The notes: a model not told the origin generated them from the letters alone. A stretch of DNA of 17,114 nucleotides from UPXZ01 sp964634605 (GCA_964634605.1 CAZWLJ010000053.1:1-17114), one strand, 5' to 3'; counted from the first letter of the stretch, positions 6,494 through 14,251 are shown. Numbers and translations are program-made.

Positions 6494-7805
6494 ATTTGTG
6501 ACGTATAAATACGTTGATCGGGGTTCCGTTGAAGTCCCATTTGTCGCGGATTTTGTTTTCCAGAAAACGGCGGTAAGGTTCCTTCACATACTGCGGCAGA
6601 TTGGCAAAAAACACGAAACTCGGTATCATGGTATTCGGGAGTTGGGTCACGTATTTGATTTTAATGTACTTGCCTTTCAGAGCGGGTGGGGGATAATGAT
6701 CAATCACGGGCAGCAACGTTTCGTTCAGTCTGGCTGTGGGCACTTTTCTGTTTTTGTTTTCGTACACCTGCATGGCGGTATCAAGTACTCTCAGGATTCG
6801 CTGTTTGTTGGGTACCGACGTGAAAATGATGGGAAAATCGATAAATGGAGCCAGCCGTTCGCGAATACTTTTTTCAAATTTCTTTACATCGTTGGCTTCT
6901 TTGTTTTCAATCAAATCCCATTTATTCACCACCACGACCAGTCCTTTCTTATTTTTCTGAATCAGCGAAAATATGTTCAAATCCTGGCTTTCGATACCAC
7001 GGGTGGCATCAAGCATCAGGATACATACATCCGAATTTTCGATGGCACGGATGGAACGGACCACCGAGTAGTACTCAAGGTCTTCATTCACCTTCGCTTT
7101 TTTGCGGATTCCGGCAGTATCCACCAGGTAGAAATTGTGGCCGAATTTATTGAAGTGAAGGTATATCGAATCGCGGGTAGTGCCTGCTATTTCGGTAACG
7201 ATGGTGCGTTCCTCGCCTACAAGTGCGTTGATGAGTGAGGATTTACCGGCATTCGGTCTTCCCACTACGGCGAAGCGGGGTAATTCCTCTTCGGTTTGAT
7301 CCTGAGTTTCGGATTTGAAATGTTTTAGAAGATCGTCGAGCAACTCGCCCGATCCGAGTCCGTTGATGGATGAAAGGATGTGTGGCTCGCCCAGCCCCAG
7401 TTTGTAGAATTCGGCAGCCTGATACTGCAGGTCGAATGTATCGGTTTTGTTGGCTATGAGCATGATTGGTTTTTCCGAGCGGCGCAATATCTGAGCTACG
7501 GCTTCGTCGAGGTCGGTGAGCCCGTTCTGTACGTCGACCATAAAAAGAATGACGTCGGCTTCCTCGATGGCGAGCATTACGTGGCGTTTGATTTCTTCTT
7601 CGAAAATATCCGAAGAATTCACCACCCAACCACCGGTGTCGATGACGGAAAATTCGCGTCCTTCCCATTCACTTTTCCCGTATTGCCGGTCGCGCGTGGT
7701 TCCCGCCTGTTCGTTCACGATAGCCCGGCGGCTTTTCGTAAGTCTGTTAAAAAGAGTGGATTTGCCCACGTTGGGGCGTCCTACAATTGCTACAATATTT
7801 CCCAT
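6492..7805 (-). CDS. der: Ribosome-associated GTPase Der (EngA)
   Basis: Der is an essential double GTPase that assists maturation of the 50S ribosomal subunit. The 437 residues contain two tandem GTPase domains and a C-terminal KH-like domain. Domain 1 has GRPNVGKST (9-17), GTTRD (35-39), DTGG (56-59) and NKTD (119-122). Domain 2 has GRPNAGKSS (182-190), GTTRD (208-212), DTAG (229-232) and NKWD (294-297). The KH-like part runs from about 352 to the end. Length and motif order are normal and nothing appears broken. It is transcribed alone from a Bacteroidetes-type promoter about 110 bases upstream, and converges on the DUF4270 gene. Confidence 0.98.
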   Translation of the reverse strand: MGNIVAIVGRPNVGKSTLFNRLTKSRRAIVNEQAGTTRDRQYGKSEWEGREFSVIDTGGWVVNSSDIFEEEIKRHVMLAIEEADVILFMVDVQNGLTDLDEAVAQILRRSEKPIMLIANKTDTFDLQYQAAEFYKLGLGEPHILSSINGLGSGELLDDLLKHFKSETQDQTEEELPRFAVVGRPNAGKSSLINALVGEERTIVTEIAGTTRDSIYLHFNKFGHNFYLVDTAGIRKKAKVNEDLEYYSVVRSIRAIENSDVCILMLDATRGIESQDLNIFSLIQKNKKGLVVVVNKWDLIENKEANDVKKFEKSIRERLAPFIDFPIIFTSVPNKQRILRVLDTAMQVYENKNRKVPTARLNETLLPVIDHYPPPALKGKYIKIKYVTQLPNTMIPSFVFFANLPQYVKEPYRRFLENKIRDKWDFNGTPINVFIRHK

Positions 7806-7873
7806 TGGTTTTTTGTTTTAGTCCTGAAGAGAAAAAATCAGGAGGGTTAAACGTTCATTTGGATTATTCTGAT

Positions 7874-7889
7874 CTGTTCTCACGAACAG
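7874..7889 (-). other. Small perfect hairpin in the der 5' leader
   Basis: CTGTTC (7874-7879) and GAACAG (7884-7889) form a perfect 6-bp stem with a 4-base loop, about 70 bases before the der start codon and inside its predicted leader. It could affect mRNA stability or translation, or be chance. Confidence 0.4.
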
Positions 7890-7916
7890 ACTCAGTGGGT
7901 ACAAATTTTTCGGATG

Positions 7917-7947
7917 CAAAGGTACGAAAAAAAACCGGTTATTCTAA
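7917..7947 (-). promoter_or_regulatory. Promoter of der
   Basis: On the minus strand TACCTTTG (7917-7924) matches TAnnTTTG exactly, and TTAG (7944-7947), a partial match to TTTG, sits 19 bases upstream. Transcription should begin near 7910, giving a leader of about 105 bases. The 390-base gap 7806-8195 holds this promoter, the leader hairpin, and the divergent promoter and leader of the next gene. Confidence 0.65.
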
Positions 7948-8064
7948 ATTCCTGATACAAACAGATTTCCGGACAGGAAAGCTGCTGATTTTTTTCAGGG
8001 CATCATCTTACTGATGCTGGTTCCCGACAGAATGATTATTTCAGAATAATAGTTGTATAAATTG

Positions 8065-8095
8065 ATTGTTATTTAAATAAATTTAATTTACTTTG
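8065..8095 (+). promoter_or_regulatory. Possible promoter of the two-lipoprotein unit
   Basis: ATTG (8065-8068), 19 bases, then TTACTTTG (8088-8095) approximates TTTG-N19-TAnnTTTG with one mismatch in each box. Transcription would start near 8102, about 95 bases before the preferred ATG at 8196. Confidence 0.45.
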
Positions 8096-8109
8096 CAGAA
8101 TATCAGTTA

Positions 8110-8136
8110 TTATTTATCATTCAAAAGGATAAATAA
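8110..8136 (+). other. 9-bp perfect inverted repeat in the lipoprotein-unit leader
   Basis: TTATTTATC (8110-8118) and GATAAATAA (8128-8136) pair perfectly around a 9-base loop, just after the predicted transcription start. The AT-rich stem could be an operator for a dimeric regulator or a weak mRNA hairpin. No T-run follows, so it is not a terminator. Confidence 0.45.
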
Positions 8137-8195
8137 ATTTTCATTTGTAAGAGATTCAATGTTTTTATCAATGTCAGGTGGACAGCAAAAGGCGA

Positions 8196-8810
8196 ATGAA
8201 GTCACTCCGAATCACAGATTTTTTATTGCTTCTGCTCACTGTATCATGGCTGACTGCCTGCAGCAAAAGAAATGACAACGGCAGTTTCGCGCGTGTTCAG
8301 CTGGAGGAAGGTGACCTGGTGTTTCGCCGTGGAACCGGTACCAAGTCGCGGGCAGTATTGCATGCCGATTCGATGGGGGCTTACAGCCATGTTGGTATCG
8401 TGGTGAAGCGCGTTAATGGTTTCAGTGTGATCCATATCACACCCGGCGAGAGGCAAAAAGGCGATACGGTTGATCGGGTGAAAACAGAAACGCTCGGGGA
8501 ATTCTGGAGTAATCAGAAGGCTGTACATGGTGCGGTTTATCGTTTGAGCAGTCGGAATGCTGGTCATGCAGCATCATTGCAGGCTATCCGGCTGCTCCGG
8601 AAGGGTGTACTGTTTGATCATGATTACAGGCTGAACGACACCACGCGTATGTACTGCACCGAGTTTGTGTGGTATGCCTACGGCAAAGCCGGTACGGATA
8701 TCAGCGCGGGCAAAAGGAGCCGGATCAACATGCCGGTTTACGGAGGAATTTACCTTCTGCCTTCGGATATTTATCTGAATCCGGAATTCAAACTAATCTT
8801 CAGTTTTTAA
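8196..8810 (+). CDS. YiiX/YebB-like permuted papain-fold (NlpC/P60 superfamily, C92-type) lipoprotein
   Basis: From the ATG at 8196 the protein has 204 residues: a signal sequence ending in LTAC with lipid cysteine C22, then a compact hydrolase domain. GDLVFRRG (39-46), SHVGIV with H65, and YCTEFVWYAY with C154 match the His and nucleophilic Cys blocks of the permuted papain-like YaeF/YiiX family, which includes predicted amidases or acyl-transfer enzymes. The substrate is unknown; cell wall peptides or lipid-linked acyl groups are possibilities. A GTG at 8178 is in frame, but the ATG gives a standard signal peptide and has AAAAGG about 5 bases before it, so I prefer it. A second small lipoprotein gene follows 35 bases later, probably cotranscribed. 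Confidence 0.85.
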   Translation: MKSLRITDFLLLLLTVSWLTACSKRNDNGSFARVQLEEGDLVFRRGTGTKSRAVLHADSMGAYSHVGIVVKRVNGFSVIHITPGERQKGDTVDRVKTETLGEFWSNQKAVHGAVYRLSSRNAGHAASLQAIRLLRKGVLFDHDYRLNDTTRMYCTEFVWYAYGKAGTDISAGKRSRINMPVYGGIYLLPSDIYLNPEFKLIFSF

Positions 8811-8845
8811 ATAAGTCAATAACTCTCAAAAAAAATGAATGAAGT

Positions 8846-9262
8846 ATGAAAAAAAGCTTGTATTTAATGATTGCGGTTACATTTTTCCTGTTGACCGCTG
8901 GCTGCAGTAAAGGCAGTGCCGGAAAATCTCCGAAAGACATTGAAAAATCCATCTACACTGAGTTGCAGAAGGGAAATTACGATAAAGCTATCGAAATGAT
9001 TTTCGAAAACATGGAAAGCGACGAGGTTACTCCTGCCGAAAAGAAATCAGAAGTAATGAAGGTATTTGCGGAAAAAACAAAACAAAGCACCGATGCCAAA
9101 GGCGGACTGAAAAACTTTGAAATTATCGGGGAAGAAATTTCGGAAGATGGAAAAACGGCTACGGTGACTACCAAAATCACTTACGGCAACGGTTCGGAAG
9201 ACACGCAAAGCAGCAGTTATGTAAACAGGGACGGGGTGTGGAAACTCAAAATCGATAAATGA
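8846..9262 (+). CDS. Small DUF4878-like lipoprotein
   Basis: The 138-residue protein has a basic start, a hydrophobic segment and the lipobox LTAGC with lipid cysteine C20. After a short linker come a helical block (KDIEKSIYTELQKGNYDKAI) and strands ending in DGVWKLKIDK. This fits DUF4878, a family with an NTF2/lumazine-binding-like fold and no known activity. The C-terminal block ending in WKLKID is the strongest family hint. It lies 35 bases after the papain-fold lipoprotein gene on the same strand and ends at a strong terminator. Its location is probably the periplasmic side of the cell envelope. The family call is from memory of the pattern. Confidence 0.78.
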   Translation: MKKSLYLMIAVTFFLLTAGCSKGSAGKSPKDIEKSIYTELQKGNYDKAIEMIFENMESDEVTPAEKKSEVMKVFAEKTKQSTDAKGGLKNFEIIGEEISEDGKTATVTTKITYGNGSEDTQSSSYVNRDGVWKLKIDK

Positions 9263-9286
9263 TAAAGCTTTTTTGCAATAATCAAT

Positions 9287-9332
9287 AAAAAACAGCTGCC
9301 TTCGTTTGTGAGAAACGGAGGCAGCTGTTTTA
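9287..9332. terminator. Strong bidirectional rho-independent terminator
   Basis: A 19-bp stem is formed by 9289-9307 (AAAACAGCTGCCTTCGTTT) and 9313-9331 with one G-T pair and a 5-base loop. The T-run is longer on the minus side (six) than on the plus side (four). It can end both the lipoprotein unit and the leftward rsgA transcript. Confidence 0.88.
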
Positions 9333-9393
9333 AATATTCCGGATCATTGCCCGTTTCACCGGATATGCCGGTTAAATGAGTAAATATCAGGTT

Positions 9394-9534
9394 CTATACA
9401 AATTTTTCCGGCAGGTAACGCGGGACTTCAAGCCATTGAAGAGCATCTCCGGAAGGACGGGTCAAAAGATTCATCAGGCTGATACCATTGTCTTGAGCTG
9501 AATTTTTGACTTCATGTTGTTTACGGATTAATGC
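9394..9534 (-). pseudogene. Open 46-codon stretch directly after the rsgA stop, in the same frame; probable gene remnant
   Basis: Reading on past the rsgA TAA (9535-9537) in the same frame gives 46 codons before a TAG at 9394-9396. The peptide looks like real protein, ending RPSGDALQWLEVPRYLPEKF plus V, with mixed composition and few AT-rich runs. The only ATG is internal (codon 21) and there is no ribosome-binding site. RsgA itself looks complete without it. I read it as the C-terminal remnant of a decayed gene, with stop-codon readthrough or a coincidence as alternatives. I do not recognise the family. Confidence 0.35.
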
Positions 9535-10614
9535 TTAGTACTCATTTTTATTCCTGGTTTTTTTGAAGTTCTTTATCATTTTACCGAAATCCTTATCTTT
9601 TTTTCTTCTTTCGGAAACCGATGATTCAAAATGAGCTTTCTCTCTTTCCATTTTCAGGTAGTTTTCATACGATTTTCTGTCGATTGTTCCTTTTTCAACG
9701 GCTTCGATTACAGCACAACCGGTTTCATTCGTGTGGGTGCAATCCGCGAACCTGCAATTCTGAGAATACCGGATTATCTGCCCGAAAGTGATTTCCAGTC
9801 CGCCTGATGAATCAGCAATCCCAACCTCTCTCATTCCCGGGTTATCAATTAAAATTCCCCCGTTTTTAAGAAAAATGATTTCCCTGTGGCTTGTGGTATG
9901 TCTTCCCTTATTTGTAGTAAGGCTGATTGCATTTGTCCGCATGATGTGTTCTCCGGAAAGATTGTTTATCAGGGTGGATTTTCCTGCGCCCGATGACCCA
10001 AGCATACAATAGGTTTTACCTTTCTCAATCAGTGCCTTTAAACTTTCATATCCCTGCTGTGATTCGTTACTGACGGCTATAACCGGGATATCCCTGATCC
10101 GGATTTTCAGTTGCGCCAGTATTTCTGATATCCGAAGCTCACTGATCAGATCAATCTTACTTAGTACAATCACAGGGCTTATTCCTGATGAATGGCAAAT
10201 GGTAATGTATCTTTCAAGCCTGTTGATATTGAAATCCCGGTCTGCTGCCTGCACAATAAATGCGTAATCGATATTTGCGGCAATAATCTGTACCTCTGCC
10301 GATTGCCCTGCCGCTTGTCGTTTTATCACCGAGAATCTGGGTAATACCTGATGAATGACTGCAAAATTCTGGTCATATGTGGTCAGTACCACCCAATCGC
10401 CCACTGCCGGAAAATCCTCCCGGCTTACAGCCGAAAACCGCATATTCCCGGTAATTTCCGCTTCATATTCCGCCACGACGGTCTTTACCGTATATCTCTC
10501 CCTGTGTTCGGCAATGATTCTCCCTAACTCAATGTTATTCTGTTCATGTTCTTTAAGGAACTCATCCAGCTTTTCGTTATATCCTAATTCTTCCAGTTGT
10601 TTTCGTGTATTCAT
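9535..10614 (-). CDS. rsgA: Small ribosomal subunit biogenesis GTPase RsgA (YjeQ/YloQ)
   Basis: RsgA is a circularly permuted GTPase that checks late maturation of the 30S subunit. The 359 residues show an N-terminal OB-fold (about 40-105). The GTPase motifs come in permuted order: G4 as SKID (152-155), then the P-loop GSSGAGKST (206-214), the switch region GRHTT (237-241) and G3 as DNPG (257-260). A C-terminal zinc site is made by C287, C292, H294 and C300. A lysine/arginine-rich tail (RRKKDKDFGKMIKNFKKTRNK) likely contacts rRNA. The usual DTPG reads DNPG here, a mild variation. The downstream frame stays open past the stop; see the separate entry. A GNAT gene lies 70 bases upstream on the same strand. 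Confidence 0.96.
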   Translation of the reverse strand: MNTRKQLEELGYNEKLDEFLKEHEQNNIELGRIIAEHRERYTVKTVVAEYEAEITGNMRFSAVSREDFPAVGDWVVLTTYDQNFAVIHQVLPRFSVIKRQAAGQSAEVQIIAANIDYAFIVQAADRDFNINRLERYITICHSSGISPVIVLSKIDLISELRISEILAQLKIRIRDIPVIAVSNESQQGYESLKALIEKGKTYCMLGSSGAGKSTLINNLSGEHIMRTNAISLTTNKGRHTTSHREIIFLKNGGILIDNPGMREVGIADSSGGLEITFGQIIRYSQNCRFADCTHTNETGCAVIEAVEKGTIDRKSYENYLKMEREKAHFESSVSERRKKDKDFGKMIKNFKKTRNKNEY

Positions 10615-10684
10615 GCGTAAGAATGTATTTCAGTGTTTGGCAAGTTTACCTATGGCTTTTTTTTCAGAATAATACCTTGGACTC

Positions 10685-11131
10685 TTATAATTCTTTTTTC
10701 AGATATACCATGTCGATCAGCTGTACTCCCTCCTCAAACATCGGGTGGTCGTAATTGTCCGTAAAAAAGTTCTTTACCCGGTATGATTTTTCAAATCCGC
10801 AACTTTCATAAAACGAAAGGATTGAAGGCGTTTCACCGGTGCCGACCAGCATTGTCCGGTAGTTGTTTTTGTAAAAACCAGAAATGAATTTAATCAATGC
10901 TCTGCCATACCCTTTGCCCTGATATCCGGGGTAAGTGGCTATATTTTTCAACTCGCAGGTAACGCTGTCAACCGGCACAACGACGCATACACTTTTCAAA
11001 TCATCATCGTATAATGCAAACAGGTCTCCCTCCGGCAAATACCTGTCAATCATATTTTCCTGCTCATCTGCCAGCAATAACAGGTCAAGAAACTGTTTTT
11101 TGTTTTCAAGAACTTTTTCAATTCTTATCAT
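10685..11131 (-). CDS. GNAT family N-acetyltransferase
   Basis: This 148-residue single-domain protein should transfer an acetyl group from acetyl-CoA to an unknown amine. The acetyl-CoA pyrophosphate loop is visible as YQGKGYGRALI (70-80, Q/RxxGxG type), preceded by the strand ELKNIATYP (60-68). The later helix-strand motif is FYESCGF (107-113). Length is typical for small GNAT enzymes. It lies between rsgA and the GH31 gene on the same strand, but a 101-base gap with a hairpin separates it from GH31, so it may share a transcript with rsgA only. The substrate cannot be inferred from the neighbours. Confidence 0.88.
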   Translation of the reverse strand: MIRIEKVLENKKQFLDLLLLADEQENMIDRYLPEGDLFALYDDDLKSVCVVVPVDSVTCELKNIATYPGYQGKGYGRALIKFISGFYKNNYRTMLVGTGETPSILSFYESCGFEKSYRVKNFFTDNYDHPMFEEGVQLIDMVYLKKEL

Positions 11132-11191
11132 ATCGCGGTTGAATCATGACTTATCTGTTGTTATTTTTGCAGCGTAGACTCACATTTCTGT

Positions 11192-11232
11192 AAACGGGAG
11201 TCAGCGCATGAACCACCATTCTCCCCGTTTTT
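11192..11232. terminator. Hairpin after the GH31 gene, possible terminator
   Basis: AAACGGGAG (11192-11200) pairs with CTCCCCGTTT (11221-11230) around a 20-base loop, one base bulged. The T-run follows on the plus strand, although the gene ending here (GH31) is on the minus strand, where only a short TTT follows. It is thus an imperfect terminator candidate for GH31. Confidence 0.4.
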
Positions 11233-13656
11233 TTATCTCAAACTGATTCTCATTTTTTCACCGGTATAGCTGACTACCTTATCGAAATTTTCAACTACTT
11301 CCGCGCCAACTCCTTTGCTTTTCCCGACAATCACGATGTTAAAGCTGCGTGATTTGATCATTCCCGGGAAAGAGCCTTTACAATCACCAATGGTTAAAGA
11401 CTTATTCCTGTCATTCCAGGAAAATGAAATAGTCGAATAAATTCCTTTTTCATAGTTGTAATTGTCGTTTTCATCTTCGTACAATGTAAATTCGCCGTCA
11501 GCACCTTCATATATGCGGATTTCCAGATTATCCCATTTCTTTTCGGTGGCATACTGAACTTCAGGTCCAACCGGCAAAATGGTTCCGGCCTTTACATACA
11601 AAGGAATGATGGCTAACGGAACCTCTTTTTTAATGGTCTGACCACCGTTGAATTTCTCACCGGTCCAGAAATCATACCAGTCAGTTCCTTTGGGCAGGTA
11701 AACATCTTTTGATTTAACTGAACTGAAATCTTCAACTTTTACGGATACATTGCCTGACATTACAGTTTTGGAGTACATGGGTTGTGTTACCGGATTAACC
11801 AGCAACGAACTGCCAAACATATATTCATCGTTGATATCCAGTGCCTGTTTGTCATCCGCAAAATCCATAACCAGCGCCCGCATCATACTCGACTGACGGG
11901 CTGTTACATCCCACGAAGCAGAATAGATATAGGGCAATAAGGTATATCGCAGGTTGATATATTTTTCAATCGCGTCGTAAGTGGGATTTCCTTTTTTACC
12001 AAACTGGTAAAGTTCCCTTGGCACCCCTTCGCCATGCGAACGCATCATCGGACAGAAAGTACCAAACTGCATCCATCGGACATGCAACTCCCGGTAATCA
12101 ACATTAGCAAGCGGATTTTTAAAATTCCACAGAAAGAAACCGCCTATATCGCTGTTCCAGTATGGAATACCACAAAGCGAGAAGTTCAATCCTGCCGAAA
12201 TCTGATTGCGTAAAGCCTCCCAGGAAGCCGCAACATCGCCCGACCAGGTATTTGCTCCGTAGCGCTGCTGACCGGCAAAAGCCGAACGGGTAAGAATGAA
12301 TACACGTTTGTCGGATGTGAACGCGCGCTGGTGCTGTGAAACTCCGCCAACTGTCATTAACGGAAAGGCATTGCGTACTTTCCGGAATGAACCCAGGTAT
12401 GTCCGGGTATCAAAATCTGAGGGTTTCGGATTAAAATGGTCCGGTTCTGAAGAATCCATCCACCATCCGTCCATTCCCAGAGAGAATAGTCCCTTGTTTA
12501 AATAATTCCAGTAAATAGTTCGCGCTTCAGGATTGTATGGGTCGTATACCCGTACTCCCGAAGGATATTCCATCCGGGGCGGCCATTTTTCAGAACCCGA
12601 TTGCGGCCAGGTCTCAAAACTGAAGAGCGCGTTAATTTTATCCAGTTCCCTGTATTGCTTTGTCATCGGACCAAATGAATTCCAGACTGAGATGATCATG
12701 TGTGCATTTAAACCGTGTACATCATTTACCATTTTCTGTGGATTGTTGAATCCGGGATTAAGGAATTCCATTGCATTCCAGAGATAATTGTTGCCCCAGT
12801 ACTGCCAGTCCTGAATAATACCATCCAGCGGAACATTTAATTCGCGGAATTTTTTCACCACATCAACCAGTTCGTCCTGACTTTTGTACCGTTCCCGGCT
12901 TTGCCAAAAACCATACGTCCACAACGGGAACATAGGGGCTTGTCCGGTAAGGTTGCGCATACAGGCAATTACAGCATCGGCATTTTCGCCGCACATAAAA
13001 TAATAATCAATACCATCGCCGACATCCGATCTGAATACAGTCTGTTCAGCATTATCTTCAAAAACTGTTGGTGAATAGTTGTCCCAAAATAATCCATACC
13101 CTTTTGCTGACAGGAAAAATGGTATGTAATCATCCGTGTTACCCTGAACCATATTCAGTTTCACGTTGCGTTTTGACATCTTTCCCTGTTGTTGCTGACC
13201 TAAACCATAGATTGGCTCGTCTTTATCCAGGACGAAAGACTGTGATATTGAATAAGTCCTTTCACCTGCATCGTTGAAATCAGTAAACGTCGCTCCCGCT
13301 TCCTTTTCAGTCAGCAGTTGAGTTGTCCGGTTTGCAAATGCAATTTTCCCGCTTTTCAGGTTTAACAGAACCTGTACTTTTCCGGTTTTCAACGATAGTT
13401 CATCACCCTGTTGTTTTACAGCAAATGTAACTTTCTGAGGGGTTTGAACAACAGAAAGGCTCTGTTTCTCAAAAGTTTTACCTTCGGGATATTTTATAAC
13501 CCTGACAACAGAAGAACCATAAAATTGCAGTTCAACCTGAACGTTATTTATTTTTGACTTAATCCCAAAATCTGTCTTCTGGTAAGTTTGTGCCTTACCC
13601 GTTAAGCAAATGACAAAAACCAGTACCAAAGCTAAATTAATTCGTAGTAATCTCAT
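11233..13656 (-). CDS. Secreted GH31 alpha-glycosidase (alpha-xylosidase/alpha-glucosidase type)
   Basis: This 807-residue retaining glycoside hydrolase should remove alpha-linked xylose or glucose from the ends of oligosaccharides such as xyloglucan or starch fragments. A Sec signal peptide (MRLLRINLALVLVFVICLTG, cleaved after KAQ at about 23) points to the periplasm. After an N-terminal beta-sandwich with YGLGQQ (150-155), the catalytic barrel runs from about 243. DGIIQDWQYWG is at 278-288, the nucleophile D401 lies in WWMDSSEP, and the acid/base D474 lies in WSGD. The C-terminal part carries a DUF5110-like beta-domain (EIRIYEGADGEFTLYED at 712-728). No SusC/SusD, sensor or other glycosidase gene lies beside it, so the substrate is not indicated by context. 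An upstream promoter is not clear. Confidence 0.94.
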   Translation of the reverse strand: MRLLRINLALVLVFVICLTGKAQTYQKTDFGIKSKINNVQVELQFYGSSVVRVIKYPEGKTFEKQSLSVVQTPQKVTFAVKQQGDELSLKTGKVQVLLNLKSGKIAFANRTTQLLTEKEAGATFTDFNDAGERTYSISQSFVLDKDEPIYGLGQQQQGKMSKRNVKLNMVQGNTDDYIPFFLSAKGYGLFWDNYSPTVFEDNAEQTVFRSDVGDGIDYYFMCGENADAVIACMRNLTGQAPMFPLWTYGFWQSRERYKSQDELVDVVKKFRELNVPLDGIIQDWQYWGNNYLWNAMEFLNPGFNNPQKMVNDVHGLNAHMIISVWNSFGPMTKQYRELDKINALFSFETWPQSGSEKWPPRMEYPSGVRVYDPYNPEARTIYWNYLNKGLFSLGMDGWWMDSSEPDHFNPKPSDFDTRTYLGSFRKVRNAFPLMTVGGVSQHQRAFTSDKRVFILTRSAFAGQQRYGANTWSGDVAASWEALRNQISAGLNFSLCGIPYWNSDIGGFFLWNFKNPLANVDYRELHVRWMQFGTFCPMMRSHGEGVPRELYQFGKKGNPTYDAIEKYINLRYTLLPYIYSASWDVTARQSSMMRALVMDFADDKQALDINDEYMFGSSLLVNPVTQPMYSKTVMSGNVSVKVEDFSSVKSKDVYLPKGTDWYDFWTGEKFNGGQTIKKEVPLAIIPLYVKAGTILPVGPEVQYATEKKWDNLEIRIYEGADGEFTLYEDENDNYNYEKGIYSTISFSWNDRNKSLTIGDCKGSFPGMIKSRSFNIVIVGKSKGVGAEVVENFDKVVSYTGEKMRISLR

Positions 13657-13708
13657 TTTATAATTATTTTCTGTTTTACATTAATTGATGTGTTTTCTTA
13701 TATTGGAT

Positions 13709-13847
13709 ATAACGACCGAGGCTATGGGCACGGGCGGTTTGCGGGCGAATTTCCTGTCGTGGAACGACAAGGGAAATGCGGGCGCAAAACCTGCTAAGTG
13801 CACGTCAGCCAGCCTGTGAACATAGGCGTGTGTTAGGTTCTCGTTAT
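13709..13847. repeat. GC-rich imperfect palindrome (attC-like) at the left edge of the R-M cassette
   Basis: This 139-base block is far more GC-rich than the AT-rich DNA on either side. Outer ends ATAACGA (13709-13715) and TCGTTAT (13841-13847) are inverted. Inside, GGCTATG (about 13720) opposes CATAGGC (13821-13827), and 13736-13760 folds back on 13764-13791 with a perfect tip TGTCGT-GGA-ACGACA. Read on the minus strand it has AACCTAAC then GCCTATG at one end and CATAGCC then GTTAT at the other. This recalls the R''-L''...L'-R' layout of integron attC sites, though R' (GTTATAT) does not fit GTTRRRY. No integron integrase is in view. The palindrome is visible; the attC reading is a hypothesis. 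Confidence 0.6.
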
Positions 13848-13964
13848 TTTCTTCAGTTTTTTGAGTATTCTTGTCTTGATTTTGTCAATGTAAACTAAAG
13901 TTCTAATGAAATTCTGTTGAAATTTGTTAAACTGCAAATGTAATAAAAATATTTTTATGGTTGT

Positions 13965-13989
13965 TACTTATAGTCTTTGATTTATAGTC
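13965..13989 (+). promoter_or_regulatory. Paired C-box operators of the controller protein
   Basis: TACTTATAGTC (13965-13975) and GATTTATAGTC (13979-13989) are two near-palindromic sites 14 bases apart. They match the C-box consensus GACTTATAGTC known from restriction-modification controller systems such as Esp1396I and PvuII. Family knowledge says the upstream site recruits a C dimer that activates, and the downstream site binds a second dimer at higher concentration that represses. Here the candidate -33 TTTG (13976-13979) sits between them. Confidence 0.85.
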
Positions 13990-14007
13990 AACAAAGTTGC
14001 AATTTTG
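13976..14007 (+). promoter_or_regulatory. Promoter of the C-protein and endonuclease genes, interleaved with the C-boxes
   Basis: TTTG (13976-13979), 20 bases, then CAATTTTG (14000-14007) fits the Bacteroidetes pattern with one mismatch in the -7 box. Transcription would begin at about 14012-14014, on the ATG at 14012, so the C transcript may be leaderless. Several known C-protein genes are leaderless. A weak promoter box is also expected where an activator is needed. Confidence 0.5.
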
Positions 14008-14011
14008 CATA

Positions 14012-14251
14012 ATGGAAATCAAAGAAAAAATAGGACAAAGAATTAAGGAATTGCGTGAATTTACATCAATGTCGCAAAAGGATTTGGCTTATTCTGCTGA
14101 TTTAGACAGAAGCTACATAGCTTCTGTTGAAAATGGCAGCAGAAATATCTCAATAGTAAATATTGAAAAGATTGCGATTGCACTTAATGTAAATTTAAAA
14201 GAGTTTTTTAATAATGAGAAATTTAATGACAATTCAACAAGCAGTAAATAA
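14012..14251 (+). CDS. Controller (C) protein of the R-M system, XRE-type helix-turn-helix regulator
   Basis: From the ATG at 14012 the protein has 79 residues, the usual size of R-M controller proteins. The whole length is one HTH_3 fold: KIGQRIKELRE (6-16), the helix SQKDLAYSADL (20-30), and the recognition helix DRSYIASVENGSRN (31-44), the hallmark pattern of this family. A TTG at 13997 would add five residues, but it lies between operator and -7 box, so I reject it. Two C-boxes lie just upstream, so the protein should activate and then limit its own gene and the overlapping endonuclease gene. A related half-site at the methyltransferase promoter suggests it also represses that gene. The C stop overlaps the next gene by 38 bases, which indicates translational coupling. 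Confidence 0.93.
   Translation: MEIKEKIGQRIKELREFTSMSQKDLAYSADLDRSYIASVENGSRNISIVNIEKIAIALNVNLKEFFNNEKFNDNSTSSK

Noticed and set aside
6498..7238. Long plus-strand open frame (246 codons) opposite der
   Set aside because: It lies entirely antisense to the clearly functional der gene; its composition is what complementing der codons would give.
8093..8275. Plus-strand open frame of 60 codons before the papain-fold lipoprotein
   Set aside because: It overlaps the leader and the start of the better supported gene in another frame and has no protein-like features.
13709..13847. Rho-independent terminator or riboswitch
   Set aside because: The fold lacks a terminal T-run on either strand, has nested mismatched arms, and lies upstream of both flanking genes rather than after one; no known riboswitch core was recognised.
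13997..14011. TTG start giving a longer C protein
   Set aside because: The extra five codons lie in the promoter/operator region; the ATG at 14012 gives the standard 79-residue family length and fits the predicted transcription start.
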